Shown: positions 56,106 to 62,589 of the stretch, in pieces
How the letters are laid out: every line of letters starts with the position of its first letter
Numbering within the stretch: the stretch's first letter is position 1
Source of the DNA: an uncultured Litoreibacter sp.
GTDB lineage: Bacteria > Pseudomonadota > Alphaproteobacteria > Rhodobacterales > Rhodobacteraceae
Length of the DNA stretch: 64,000 nt
Assembly (NCBI GenBank): GCA_947493265.1
Contig: CANLQL010000003.1
Coordinates: 248,001-312,000, forward strand
Direction of reading: 5' to 3'
Position numbers and translations under genes: made by a program
The notes under the pieces: generated by a model
What the model was told of the DNA's origin: nothing
What the model saw: the letters and a program-made list of their open reading frames with translations, nothing else
Database searches by the model: none

Positions 56106-56909
56106 CTACGAAGTAGCGCAGACAAAAAGCGGTCTGCTCGACATTGCCTTATCAGTATCTAGCCCTTGGATACTGAACCTTACTATTTCGCCATTGATCG
56201 ACCTGTCTTGTAGAAAAGATATGAAGACATCTCCCGTTTCGGGTTGAACGGCTATTCCTTCGGCTAGTTGCCCCCAAGATTCTAGCCGTTGCGTCGTAAC
56301 CAGCTCGAACTGGGGGCCCAAAACGACCAAGAAGTCAGTGCCTTCAGATCGAAACAAGGCGTAAGTCCGACGCACCGTAGGATCAAAAGCAACGCCGCGA
56401 AACGTACCCCTACGAGGCATTCTGGTAACAACGACTGGCTTCCCGCGAGATTCAAAAAGGTGCAGCTCTGCCTGTGAGTCTGAACTGATGATAAATGCTC
56501 CATCTGGCCGAATGTCACCACCGGTAATATTTGTTCCAAAAACATGAATTAGGCCGTTTCTACTGTTGTTGCCGGTCTCGATACGCCCCCAAGGTAGCGT
56601 TTCACCCCTTTTCAACTCCAAGATTTTCCCGTCGTATTCCACTCCCAAGAGTTTTCCCTCATGGAACGTCACAAAAGAAACTCCTCGATTACCGTATCGG
56701 GTTTCAACTCGTTTGCCATAGAGTGTTACGCGACTGACTATATGGGAGTTTCCTGAAGTCCATAGTGTGCAGGTGCCTGCGGAGTACTCTAGCGACATCG
56801 GCAAACGAGCTACAAATCGCTCGACTTCTGTAAGCACCAATGGAGCGGAGGTTGCTTGTGTCACGGTGGCCGAAATCAGAAAGCTGACCCAGAAGATGAT
56901 ATTTCGCAC
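56106..56909 (-). CDS. exported protein, possibly beta-propeller-like
   Basis: A 267-residue protein with a Sec signal (MRNIIFWVSFLISATVTQATSA). Alternating beta-type segments such as GVSFVTFHEGKLLGVEYDGKILEL, GGDIRPDGAFIISSD, GVAFDPTVRRTYALF and GIAVQPETGDVFISF suggest a small propeller of the esterase-like phytase kind. Not firmly recognised. AT-rich cargo of the element. Confidence 0.55.
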   Translation of the reverse strand: MRNIIFWVSFLISATVTQATSAPLVLTEVERFVARLPMSLEYSAGTCTLWTSGNSHIVSRVTLYGKRVETRYGNRGVSFVTFHEGKLLGVEYDGKILELKRGETLPWGRIETGNNSRNGLIHVFGTNITGGDIRPDGAFIISSDSQAELHLFESRGKPVVVTRMPRRGTFRGVAFDPTVRRTYALFRSEGTDFLVVLGPQFELVTTQRLESWGQLAEGIAVQPETGDVFISFLQDRSINGEIVRFSIQGLDTDKAMSSRPLFVCATS

Positions 56910-56980
56910 GGACGCATAACCTCAGAGTGGTTTCTTGACACACTAGCCGCACGTGTTTTCATCAACAATGCTTGTCCGCA

Positions 56981-57000
56981 ATGGGCTCAAAGCGGACTTT
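56981..57000 (+). repeat. partial intergenic repeat, copy R4
   Basis: ATGGGCTCAAAGCGGACTTT matches only the first block of the repeat family. Confidence 0.5.
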
Positions 57001-57029
57001 TTCCCAAAAACGGCAGATATATTGAACGA

Positions 57030-57059
57030 ACTTGGGCGAAGCACGCATTTCGCCCAAGT
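57030..57059 (-). terminator. hairpin at the end of the capsid operon
   Basis: ACTTGGGCGAA and TTCGCCCAAGT are exact complements around an eight-base loop, 21 bases after the capsid stop on the minus strand. No long T-run follows. Confidence 0.6.
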
Positions 57060-57080
57060 CTCGCTTAAACAGAAAACCTT

Positions 57081-58667
57081 TTAGGCCACTTGGATGGTGC
57101 GGGCCGCTTCTGGCAAAACCACGTCCCCACCGACGCGCATCCGCGCATGGAAACGGACCATAGACTTGGAAGCCAAGGTGAAAGGATCACGCAAAACGCT
57201 GATTTCCAGCCGGGACACCACTCGGTAAGCGCGCGACATGTCACCAAAAAGGATGGCTTTGGCGTTCTGTACGGGATCAGGCATGTCCGGGGCCTCATAG
57301 ACAGGACGGCCCAGAATGGTGGCAGGCTGACCGTCTGCAAGGCTTTCGCGCCAGATGTAGTCACCATTGGCAGTCTTCAACTTGCGGACTTCGGCGAGCG
57401 TGGCGGAATTCATCATCCACGCACCATTGCCACGGTAAGACGCCTTCACTCTGTAAAAAGTGGTGATCATGTCATCCGCATCAATTGTCCCTGCCTGACC
57501 AGACGGGTCCGCAGCAATGTCGGCACTGTCCAGAATGCCTTTTGGCTTGCCGACGCCATCGCCAAGGATGAATGCAGCGCTTTCAGCTTCACCGAAGGCT
57601 TCTGCAAAATCGCTGGTCAGTTCGGACTGCATGTCAAAGGCACTGTCTTCCAAGTTCTGATTGGAAATGGCTGTGAAGACACCGATTTCGTGAACCGGGA
57701 TTTTGACTTGGCCATAAGTGGGTTCATCTTCCGGGCGGTCCGCCAATTCAGCCGTCCAGCCACCTGCCAGCTTGGTCAGGCGTTTGGGCATGATCAGTTC
57801 ATCCCGGCCCGTGTTGGTGGTGCGCGATAGCTGGCGCATAGGGCTGACTTCGGTGATGTTTTTGATCAGTTCGGCGCGGTAGTCTTCCGGCACCAAGGCA
57901 CCACCCTGCGCGTCATTGCCGGAGTTCAGGGCCTTTTGTTCTTCGGCCCCCATGTTCTCACGGCCAAAGCGGGCGAAGTCCTCAAAGGCTTTCACTTCCG
58001 GCGCGCGGTTGGTGTTGGCAACGGCTGGCGCTGCGTTGATGTTTGCCGCCTTGGCTTCAAGATCAGCCATGCGGTCATTCAGTTTCTTCACTTCGGCGTC
58101 CAGTTCGGGCGCGTGTTCAGTAGGCATGTCTTTGCCCCCTTCTGTTGCGGCCTTCTGGGCCTTGGTTTTGGTGCCATCAGCGGCACCCTTTACGTCCGTG
58201 ACCTTCGCGGCTTCATTGGCCGGGAAAGTGACAACGGAAATTTCCACAAGTTCGATTTCGGTCAGGGTGCGACCACCGCCGGAACGGGGTTCAGCACTCA
58301 CAGTGCGGTAACCAATGGACAGGCTGTCCAAGACGCCATCTTTCATCAGGGCGTGGACGTCCTTGCCGTCCGTGGCGTCCAAGGTCAGGCGTCCTTCCAC
58401 CTGCAACCCCAGCGCGCTGTCTTTGATCTTGGTCCACTTACCAATGGGCTTTAGCGGGTCATGGTTGGCCAGCATCTTCACCTTGCGCCCAGCCGCCCGG
58501 ATGGCGTCCAAGGAAGCCGTGAAGGCCCCCGGCGCGATGACATCACCAACGCCATCAGGGGACCCGCCATAGGTGGCTGCAATCCCCTTGATGACCCCGG
58601 CGGTGGGGTTCTGGAACTTCACTTCAACGGGGAAGTGTTCCAGCTTTTCAGTCTTGTTCTTAGGCAT
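57081..58667 (-). CDS. HK97-type prohead protease fused to major capsid protein
   Basis: A 528-residue fusion. Residues 1-160 are an HK97 prohead protease: LANHDPLKPIGKW holds the His and GVLDSLSIGYRT the Ser of the active site. A linker (about 160-200) leads to a coiled segment (LDAEVKKLNDRMADLEAKAANI), the scaffold-like delta region, and then the HK97-fold capsid (RAELIKNITEVSPMRQLSRTT..., IFTAISNQNLEDSAFDM-type core). The protease would cut itself off during head maturation. ATG with AAAGG upstream was chosen over GTG nine bases earlier. It overlaps the preceding 39-codon gene by eight bases. Confidence 0.88.
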   Translation of the reverse strand: MPKNKTEKLEHFPVEVKFQNPTAGVIKGIAATYGGSPDGVGDVIAPGAFTASLDAIRAAGRKVKMLANHDPLKPIGKWTKIKDSALGLQVEGRLTLDATDGKDVHALMKDGVLDSLSIGYRTVSAEPRSGGGRTLTEIELVEISVVTFPANEAAKVTDVKGAADGTKTKAQKAATEGGKDMPTEHAPELDAEVKKLNDRMADLEAKAANINAAPAVANTNRAPEVKAFEDFARFGRENMGAEEQKALNSGNDAQGGALVPEDYRAELIKNITEVSPMRQLSRTTNTGRDELIMPKRLTKLAGGWTAELADRPEDEPTYGQVKIPVHEIGVFTAISNQNLEDSAFDMQSELTSDFAEAFGEAESAAFILGDGVGKPKGILDSADIAADPSGQAGTIDADDMITTFYRVKASYRGNGAWMMNSATLAEVRKLKTANGDYIWRESLADGQPATILGRPVYEAPDMPDPVQNAKAILFGDMSRAYRVVSRLEISVLRDPFTLASKSMVRFHARMRVGGDVVLPEAARTIQVA

Positions 58668-58779
58668 TGCGTTCACCTTTCTTGCTGCGGTGGACCAGTT
58701 GCAGGGCCAACCGTCGCCATGACCACGGCGCGTTGGTTGGGACTTTCAGGATTTCGGGATCAGCTTTCAGTTTCGGCAT
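58660..58779 (-). CDS. 39-residue basic protein between portal and protease-capsid genes
   Basis: ATG-CCG-AAA starts a 39-codon frame (MPKLKADPEILKVPTN ... LVHRSKKGERNA) that overlaps the portal stop by 20 bases and the protease-capsid start by eight. This double overlap and the basic, Trp-containing sequence argue for a real gene. Small ORFs in this position occur in HK97-type head clusters, such as g3.5 of the Rhodobacter gene transfer agent; the role is unknown. Confidence 0.6.
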   Translation of the reverse strand: MPKLKADPEILKVPTNAPWSWRRLALQLVHRSKKGERNA

Positions 58780-59932
58780 TGTCAGCCCCTTCCATGTTCA
58801 GTGGCCGCAGGAATTCATCACCGCCCGGATAGGGGCTGCGGTTTTCCATCGCGCGGACTTCGTTTGGTGACAGAATTCCGGTGGTGACGGCCTTGGCGAA
58901 GGCTTCCATGCGCGCGGCCAAGTCGGCCTTGGCGATGTCATCGGTCAGGAATTCGGCGTAAGCGGACCCGTCTTCCGGCATCAGCTTCAAGTTGATTTCT
59001 TGTTCCCACGCTTTCAGCCACGGCATCATGGTGAATTGCAGAAACTGACGTCCAAGCTGTTCCGCGTTTTGGTGGGTGATGCGTTCCAGTTCCTGCAGCA
59101 TGTGCAGCGGCACCCGGAACGCACGGGCGATTTCGGCCACCTGATGGCGGCGCAATTCCAAGAACTGCATGTCAGCGTGTGCAATACCAAGCGGGTGGTA
59201 TTTTGCGGACCCATCCACCACAGCCGTGCCTTTGTTTTTTCCAAGCGATTGAAACTGTTTCTGGGCGCGGCTGATGGCGTCATCCGTCATTGCGTTTTCA
59301 AAGGCCAAGATACCCGCAGGACGCTGGCCAGAAGACAGGCTTTGCGCCAGTTCGGTTTCCTGTTGCAGCGCCAGCCCAATGGCTTCCTTGATTTGGGTGG
59401 TGATTGCCAAACCCATTAGGCCCTTGATGTGCAGGATGTCCCGGTGGCGATAGATGCGGTTTCCACCCTCACTTAAAGTGACGCGGTAGCGCGGTTCCCC
59501 GGTGATGTTGTTTTCTTCCATATGGACAGACCGGGCGGGCAACTGGCGCAGGAAACGCGGGTTGTCCGCGCCGTCACGCTGAATAAGCGCGAAGGCACCA
59601 CCGTGCAGCAACACATCCGCCTGCATGGACACACGGAAGTCATAGGCGGTGGTCCAGTCATTCGGGGCTTTGGTAAACATGCGGTGAAACGCGCTGGCAC
59701 GGTCCCGTTCCACGGACCCATCCGCGTTGCGGACATAGGCGTGAAGCGGGATTTGCCCCACGGTTTCTGTGATGGTCCTGACACAAGCAAAAACGGTGGA
59801 CTGTTGCAGGGCCAGTTCGGGCGTCACCACCAGCCCCGCTTTGGTGGGCTGGGATGGCCACAGCATGTCAAACACACTGCCAGCCTTCTTCTGTTCGATC
59901 ACTTGGACCTTGGGTTTGAACGGCCAGACCAT
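58760..59932 (-). CDS. HK97-type phage portal protein
   Basis: A 390-residue portal. TPELALQQSTVFACVRTITETVGQIPLHAY is the family N-terminal pattern, with LLHGGAFALIQRDGADNP, the PLHMLQELERITHQNAEQLGRQFLQFTMMPWLKAWEQEINLKL block and the C-terminal ILSPNEVRAMENRSPYPGGDEFL. The portal forms the DNA entry ring of the head. Its ATG shares one base with the previous stop. A terminase large subunit is not upstream, where it is usually found. Confidence 0.93.
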   Translation of the reverse strand: MVWPFKPKVQVIEQKKAGSVFDMLWPSQPTKAGLVVTPELALQQSTVFACVRTITETVGQIPLHAYVRNADGSVERDRASAFHRMFTKAPNDWTTAYDFRVSMQADVLLHGGAFALIQRDGADNPRFLRQLPARSVHMEENNITGEPRYRVTLSEGGNRIYRHRDILHIKGLMGLAITTQIKEAIGLALQQETELAQSLSSGQRPAGILAFENAMTDDAISRAQKQFQSLGKNKGTAVVDGSAKYHPLGIAHADMQFLELRRHQVAEIARAFRVPLHMLQELERITHQNAEQLGRQFLQFTMMPWLKAWEQEINLKLMPEDGSAYAEFLTDDIAKADLAARMEAFAKAVTTGILSPNEVRAMENRSPYPGGDEFLRPLNMEGADNAETES

Positions 59933-60249
59933 CAGATGGCACCCCCGTCCGGGGCGTCCACAAGGACGTTGCCATCTGTGTCCACAAGGAACAGTTCAGA
60001 CGCGCTTATCTGTACTGCTTGGATGGTCAGCGGTTGGTCAGAAACTGGTCGGACCCAGACGCCTTCCTGTCCGTTATAGGTGAAGGACTTCACCTGCCCA
60101 TGCGCGGCCATGTAAAGGCTGGCATACTGATCAGCCGGGGCGGCATCACCGAAGGCCACGCGGATGTGTCCAAGGCCCCAGAACAGGCTGTGCGGCCCGG
60201 TCCCCACAAGCGTCCATTCATTGGCTGGGAGGGTCACCTTGGCAATCAT
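59932..60249 (-). CDS. small head-module protein, paralogue 2
   Basis: A 105-residue protein with WTLVGTGPHSLFWGLGHIRVAFGDAAPADQYASLYMAAHGQVKSF. The same line-up occurs in the preceding gene, so the two are tandem paralogues. They sit upstream of the portal, suggesting a virion or head-decoration role. Not assignable to a named family by eye. It overlaps its upstream neighbour by four bases. Confidence 0.65.
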   Translation of the reverse strand: MIAKVTLPANEWTLVGTGPHSLFWGLGHIRVAFGDAAPADQYASLYMAAHGQVKSFTYNGQEGVWVRPVSDQPLTIQAVQISASELFLVDTDGNVLVDAPDGGAI

Positions 60250-60680
60250 GACGCGGCCATCCAGAAACTTCCGGGTGTGCCTTTGTCGCCGCCCAGAACC
60301 GCGTGGACGCCATTCAGCGCATCCACCGGGTCATTGGTCACCAGACCAAGGGTCCCAGCTTCTAAGGTCGTGGGGTCTGGCAATTCAGAATAGCGGGTGT
60401 AGACCTTGATTGACGTGTCCTGCGCAGACGCGGCCAAGGTCCCCGTGATCACAATGACATCCGTGGTGGCTTCCACTGCGCGCGCCCAGACGGTTTCGGC
60501 CTTGGCGAAGCTGACCAGCCGGACTTGGCCACCAGCGGTGTGCAGGTAGCCGCTGCGGTCATCTGTGGGGGCAGTATCGCCAAAATCAAACCACATGCGC
60601 CCACGGTTCAGACCAACAGCCAGCGGACCTGTTCCAAGGTCTGTCCAAGTGGTGTTTACGGTGGCGCGGGTGGTCGGCAC
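60246..60680 (-). CDS. small head-module protein, paralogue 1
   Basis: A 144-residue protein with TDLGTGPLAVGLNRGRMWFDFGDTAPTDDRSGYLHTAGGQVRLVSF, parallel to paralogue 2, and a C-terminal extension with ELPDPTTLEAGTLGLVTNDPVDALNGVHAVLGG, like phage proteins that follow a decoration domain. It is the first gene of the capsid operon. The start is GTG with no clear ribosome site; an inverted repeat lies just upstream. Confidence 0.65.
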   Translation of the reverse strand: MPTTRATVNTTWTDLGTGPLAVGLNRGRMWFDFGDTAPTDDRSGYLHTAGGQVRLVSFAKAETVWARAVEATTDVIVITGTLAASAQDTSIKVYTRYSELPDPTTLEAGTLGLVTNDPVDALNGVHAVLGGDKGTPGSFWMAAS

Positions 60681-60689
60681 GGAGGGTCA

Positions 60690-60710
60690 GCCAAGTTGAT
60701 TTCACTTGGC
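60690..60710. promoter_or_regulatory. inverted repeat upstream of the capsid operon
   Basis: GCCAAGT-TGATTTC-ACTTGGC, ten bases ahead of the GTG start of the first head-module gene. It could hide the ribosome site in mRNA or bind a regulator. Confidence 0.5.
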
Positions 60711-60760
60711 CACCCATGAAGGGCAAATTTGCGGACCCGTCAAAAGCCCGATTACCTGTA

Positions 60761-60810
60761 TTTCCCTGTCCTTCCCTATCCTTCCCTAAATTTCCCTAAA
60801 TTTCCCGGCG
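60761..60810. repeat. five TTTCCC/TTCCCT iterons at exact 10-bp period
   Basis: Five consecutive decamers begin TTTCCCTGTC, CTTCCCTATC, CTTCCCTAAA, TTTCCCTAAA, TTTCCCGGCG. TTCCC falls on the same helical face each turn. They lie in the divergent region between the capsid operon and the helix-turn-helix gene and share the half-site of the GGGAAATTTCCC palindromes 1.2-1.8 kb away. They could be activator sites, a replication origin or a packaging signal. Confidence 0.8.
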
Positions 60811-60858
60811 TTTTGTAACATTCCGTGAACGGCACAGGCGGCGTTTGCTGCGGCGCGG

Positions 60859-61353
60859 ATGGTGACAACGGTGCCGCATCAAAATCAAAATTCGGTCACC
60901 TCTACAGATGTCACCGTTGCAGATGCCGCGTCTCTTTGGGGAGTTTCCCCCGCGTCCGTTGTTCGCGCCCGTCGCATCGCAGGCAAGGGCGGTCTGGTCA
61001 TGTCCCGCGCCAAAACCGGGGCGCTTTCGTTGTCCCAGTCTGAGAAGGAAGACCTTGCGGTCACCCTGAACGTCACGTCCAAAAACACCCCGCTTTACGT
61101 CCGGGCGCTTGGAGCCGCGCGGATGGTAAAGGCGGCACCTCACGGCGAAAAGATGGGTCAAATTCGCCATCTGGCGAATATCTGGCAAGTGAGTGAACGC
61201 CTTGTTGAAAGAGCCGGGCGCGTTGATGATGGTCACCCGTTGGTGGTGGCCGAAGTTGAAGCCGAACGCCTGACCATGGCGGCGGTGTTATTTCACAATC
61301 CGTGGCTTTGGAAACGCCCGCGCATGCCGGTCATCAGCTTCTTTATCCGATAG
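60859..61353 (+). CDS. helix-turn-helix protein, possible element regulator or small terminase-like
   Basis: A 164-residue protein. TVADAASLWGVSPASVVRARRIAGKGG and HLANIWQVSERLVERAGRV are two helix-turn-helix-like segments; SEKEDLAVTLNVTSKNTPLYVRALGAARMVKAAP lies between. It is the only plus-strand gene in the head region, starting 49 bases from the TTTCCC iterons. A regulator acting on those iterons is a reasonable guess; a small terminase is the alternative. The 3' end overlaps the convergent operon by 66 bases. Confidence 0.6.
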   Translation: MVTTVPHQNQNSVTSTDVTVADAASLWGVSPASVVRARRIAGKGGLVMSRAKTGALSLSQSEKEDLAVTLNVTSKNTPLYVRALGAARMVKAAPHGEKMGQIRHLANIWQVSERLVERAGRVDDGHPLVVAEVEAERLTMAAVLFHNPWLWKRPRMPVISFFIR

Positions 61354-61578
61354 CGGCTTTTCCAACCAAATTATTTGCCGCAATAGGTCCGCGCCCTGAG
61401 CTGGTGCCATTGGCATGTCCGCCATTGCTTGGAATTCGTCCACCGCCATTTCAATCCCGGCCAAGAGGGTGTCCCGGTGAACAGTTGAAAACATGGATTG
61501 CAATGCTTCCATCGGGTCACCGTTGCGGGTGAACGATATGGCCATGGCCTGTTCCATCACGTCTTCTTCAATTGTCAT
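61288..61578 (-). CDS. small paralogue family member X3
   Basis: A 96-residue acidic protein with EEDVMEQAMAISFTRNGDPMEALQS and TLLAGIEMAVDEFQAMADMP. Both blocks line up with X2 and X1 encoded upstream (LMRGVELAVVKTEDLMAEAP; LLTGLEIAETELHVMAANA). Family unknown. The start overlaps the X2 stop by 11 bases. The tail is basic. Confidence 0.65.
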   Translation of the reverse strand: MTIEEDVMEQAMAISFTRNGDPMEALQSMFSTVHRDTLLAGIEMAVDEFQAMADMPMAPAQGADLLRQIIWLEKPLSDKEADDRHARAFPKPRIVK

Positions 61579-61855
61579 TTTTCACCACCCGCAGATGCGC
61601 CCGCTGTTTCCGTTTCTCAGACCGTATTGCGTCTTCAATTTGGCCAGCCCATTTACTGTAACGTCCCTTGGAATAGACTGGGGCTTCTGCCATCAGGTCT
61701 TCCGTCTTGACCACCGCCAGTTCTACACCGCGCATCAACGTGGGTTCGGACATAAAGGGCATCCGAAGGCGGATGGCCGCGAAGATGTCGGGCTTTTCCC
61801 GGTAGGTGTAATTCATCGCATTCAGCGCAATTTCGTCTTCAACCGTGTAGGTCAT
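61568..61855 (-). CDS. small paralogue family member X2
   Basis: A 95-residue protein, MTYTVEDEIALNAMNYTYREKPDIFAAIRLRMPFMSEPTLMRGVELAVVKTEDLMAEAP plus a basic tail (SEKRKQRAHLRVVKNDN). It is a paralogue of X1 and X3. The ribosome site AAAGGAACCCATC directly precedes ATG and is nearly repeated ahead of the tandem-unit gene. Function unknown. Confidence 0.65.
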   Translation of the reverse strand: MTYTVEDEIALNAMNYTYREKPDIFAAIRLRMPFMSEPTLMRGVELAVVKTEDLMAEAPVYSKGRYSKWAGQIEDAIRSEKRKQRAHLRVVKNDN

Positions 61856-61866
61856 GATGGGTTCCT

Positions 61867-62589
61867 TTAGTTGCCTGCGGGGTGGTTCAGGATGGTGTTG
61901 CGGCCCACGCCAGACTGCCAGAATTCGCTTTCTGCGGCGTTTGACTTTCCCAAGGTGGGAAATTTCCCACGCACCAATTCCACCGCCACCAGCCGCGCGA
62001 TTGCGGCCACGCCTGCGGGGTGGTTCAGGATGGTTCTGCGGCCCACGCCTTCTGACCAGAAGTATTGTTCTGCCTTTGCATCTGATTTTGTGCGGGGAAA
62101 TTTCCCCGGACAGAATTCCACCGCCACCAGCCGCGCGATTGCGGCCACGCCTGCGGGGTGGTTCAGGATGGTGTTGCGGCCCACGCCTTCTGACCAGAAC
62201 ATTGCGTCAAACTTACCCTTGGATTGAGCGTTGTCACTTCTGGGAAATTTCCCAGAAGTCACATCCACCGCCACCAGCCGCGCGATTGCGGCCACGCCTG
62301 CGGGATGGTTCAGGATGGTTCTGCGGCTGACACCATCAGCCCAGAATTTTCCTTCAAGGCGTTTATGCGGATCGTTTTGGGGAAATTTCCCCAAAACAAA
62401 GTCCACCGCCACCAGCCGCGCGATTGCGGCCACGCCTGCGGGATGGTTCAGGATAGTTTTCCGGCCCACGCCTTCGGACCAAAACTGGTGTTCTGTGCGG
62501 TCTTTTGAATTTGCGGTGGGAAATTTCCCACCGCAAAAGTCCACCGCCACCAGCCGCGCGATTGCGGCCACGCTGTCCAAGACGATCAA
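61867..62589 (-). CDS. tandem-repeat protein with palindrome-bearing units
   Basis: A 240-residue protein built of five units of 46 residues (one of 49). Each unit has a constant half (FW-x-x-GVGR-x-TILNHPAGVAAIARLVAV) and a variable half around the constant GKFP. TTG start overlaps the X1 stop (TTGA) and the stop lies 11 bases before X2, so it is embedded in a coupled operon. The five GKFP codons are the core of perfect DNA palindromes with different arms, so DNA-level selection acts within the reading frame. No family recognised. It could be a repeat scaffold protein, or the translation could be secondary to a DNA function. Confidence 0.6.
   Translation of the reverse strand: MIVLDSVAAIARLVAVDFCGGKFPTANSKDRTEHQFWSEGVGRKTILNHPAGVAAIARLVAVDFVLGKFPQNDPHKRLEGKFWADGVSRRTILNHPAGVAAIARLVAVDVTSGKFPRSDNAQSKGKFDAMFWSEGVGRNTILNHPAGVAAIARLVAVEFCPGKFPRTKSDAKAEQYFWSEGVGRRTILNHPAGVAAIARLVAVELVRGKFPTLGKSNAAESEFWQSGVGRNTILNHPAGN
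61955..62537. repeat. array of five palindromes with constant core and co-varying arms
   Basis: Perfect palindromes at 61955-61970 (16 bp), 62093-62108 (16), 62236-62259 (24), 62374-62397 (24) and 62510-62537 (28). All are centred on GGGAAATTTCCC; left arms outward of the core read GTG-shared, CG, ACTTCT, GTTTTG and TTTGCGGT and are matched on the right. Centres are 138, 147, 138 and 138 bp apart. Between them are about 75 bp of near-identical sequence and about 40 bp that vary. Confidence 0.9.

Noticed and set aside
57081-60680. Rhodobacterales gene transfer agent head cluster
   Set aside because: The capsid is fused to the protease, the neighbouring terminase and g6-g15-type genes are missing, and the cluster is attached to a tRNA with cargo genes, unlike the conserved GTA locus.
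60796-61236. 146-codon minus-strand open frame
   Set aside because: It overlaps the iterons and the plus-strand helix-turn-helix gene; its composition (many Arg, Cys and His in clusters) is typical of an antisense shadow.
61854-62330. Plus-strand open frame across the tandem units, rich in Pro, Arg and Gly
   Set aside because: It is open only because the unit length is a multiple of three; it has no ribosome site and opposes the direction of the coupled operon.
61955-62537. CRISPR array or integron attC array
   Set aside because: Units are about 138 bp with a long constant part and no spacer-repeat rhythm, there are no cas genes or integrase nearby, and the palindromes are perfect without attC core sites.
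61867-62589. Diversity-generating retroelement variable region
   Set aside because: No reverse transcriptase or template repeat is visible, and the variation is tied to palindrome symmetry, not to adenine positions.
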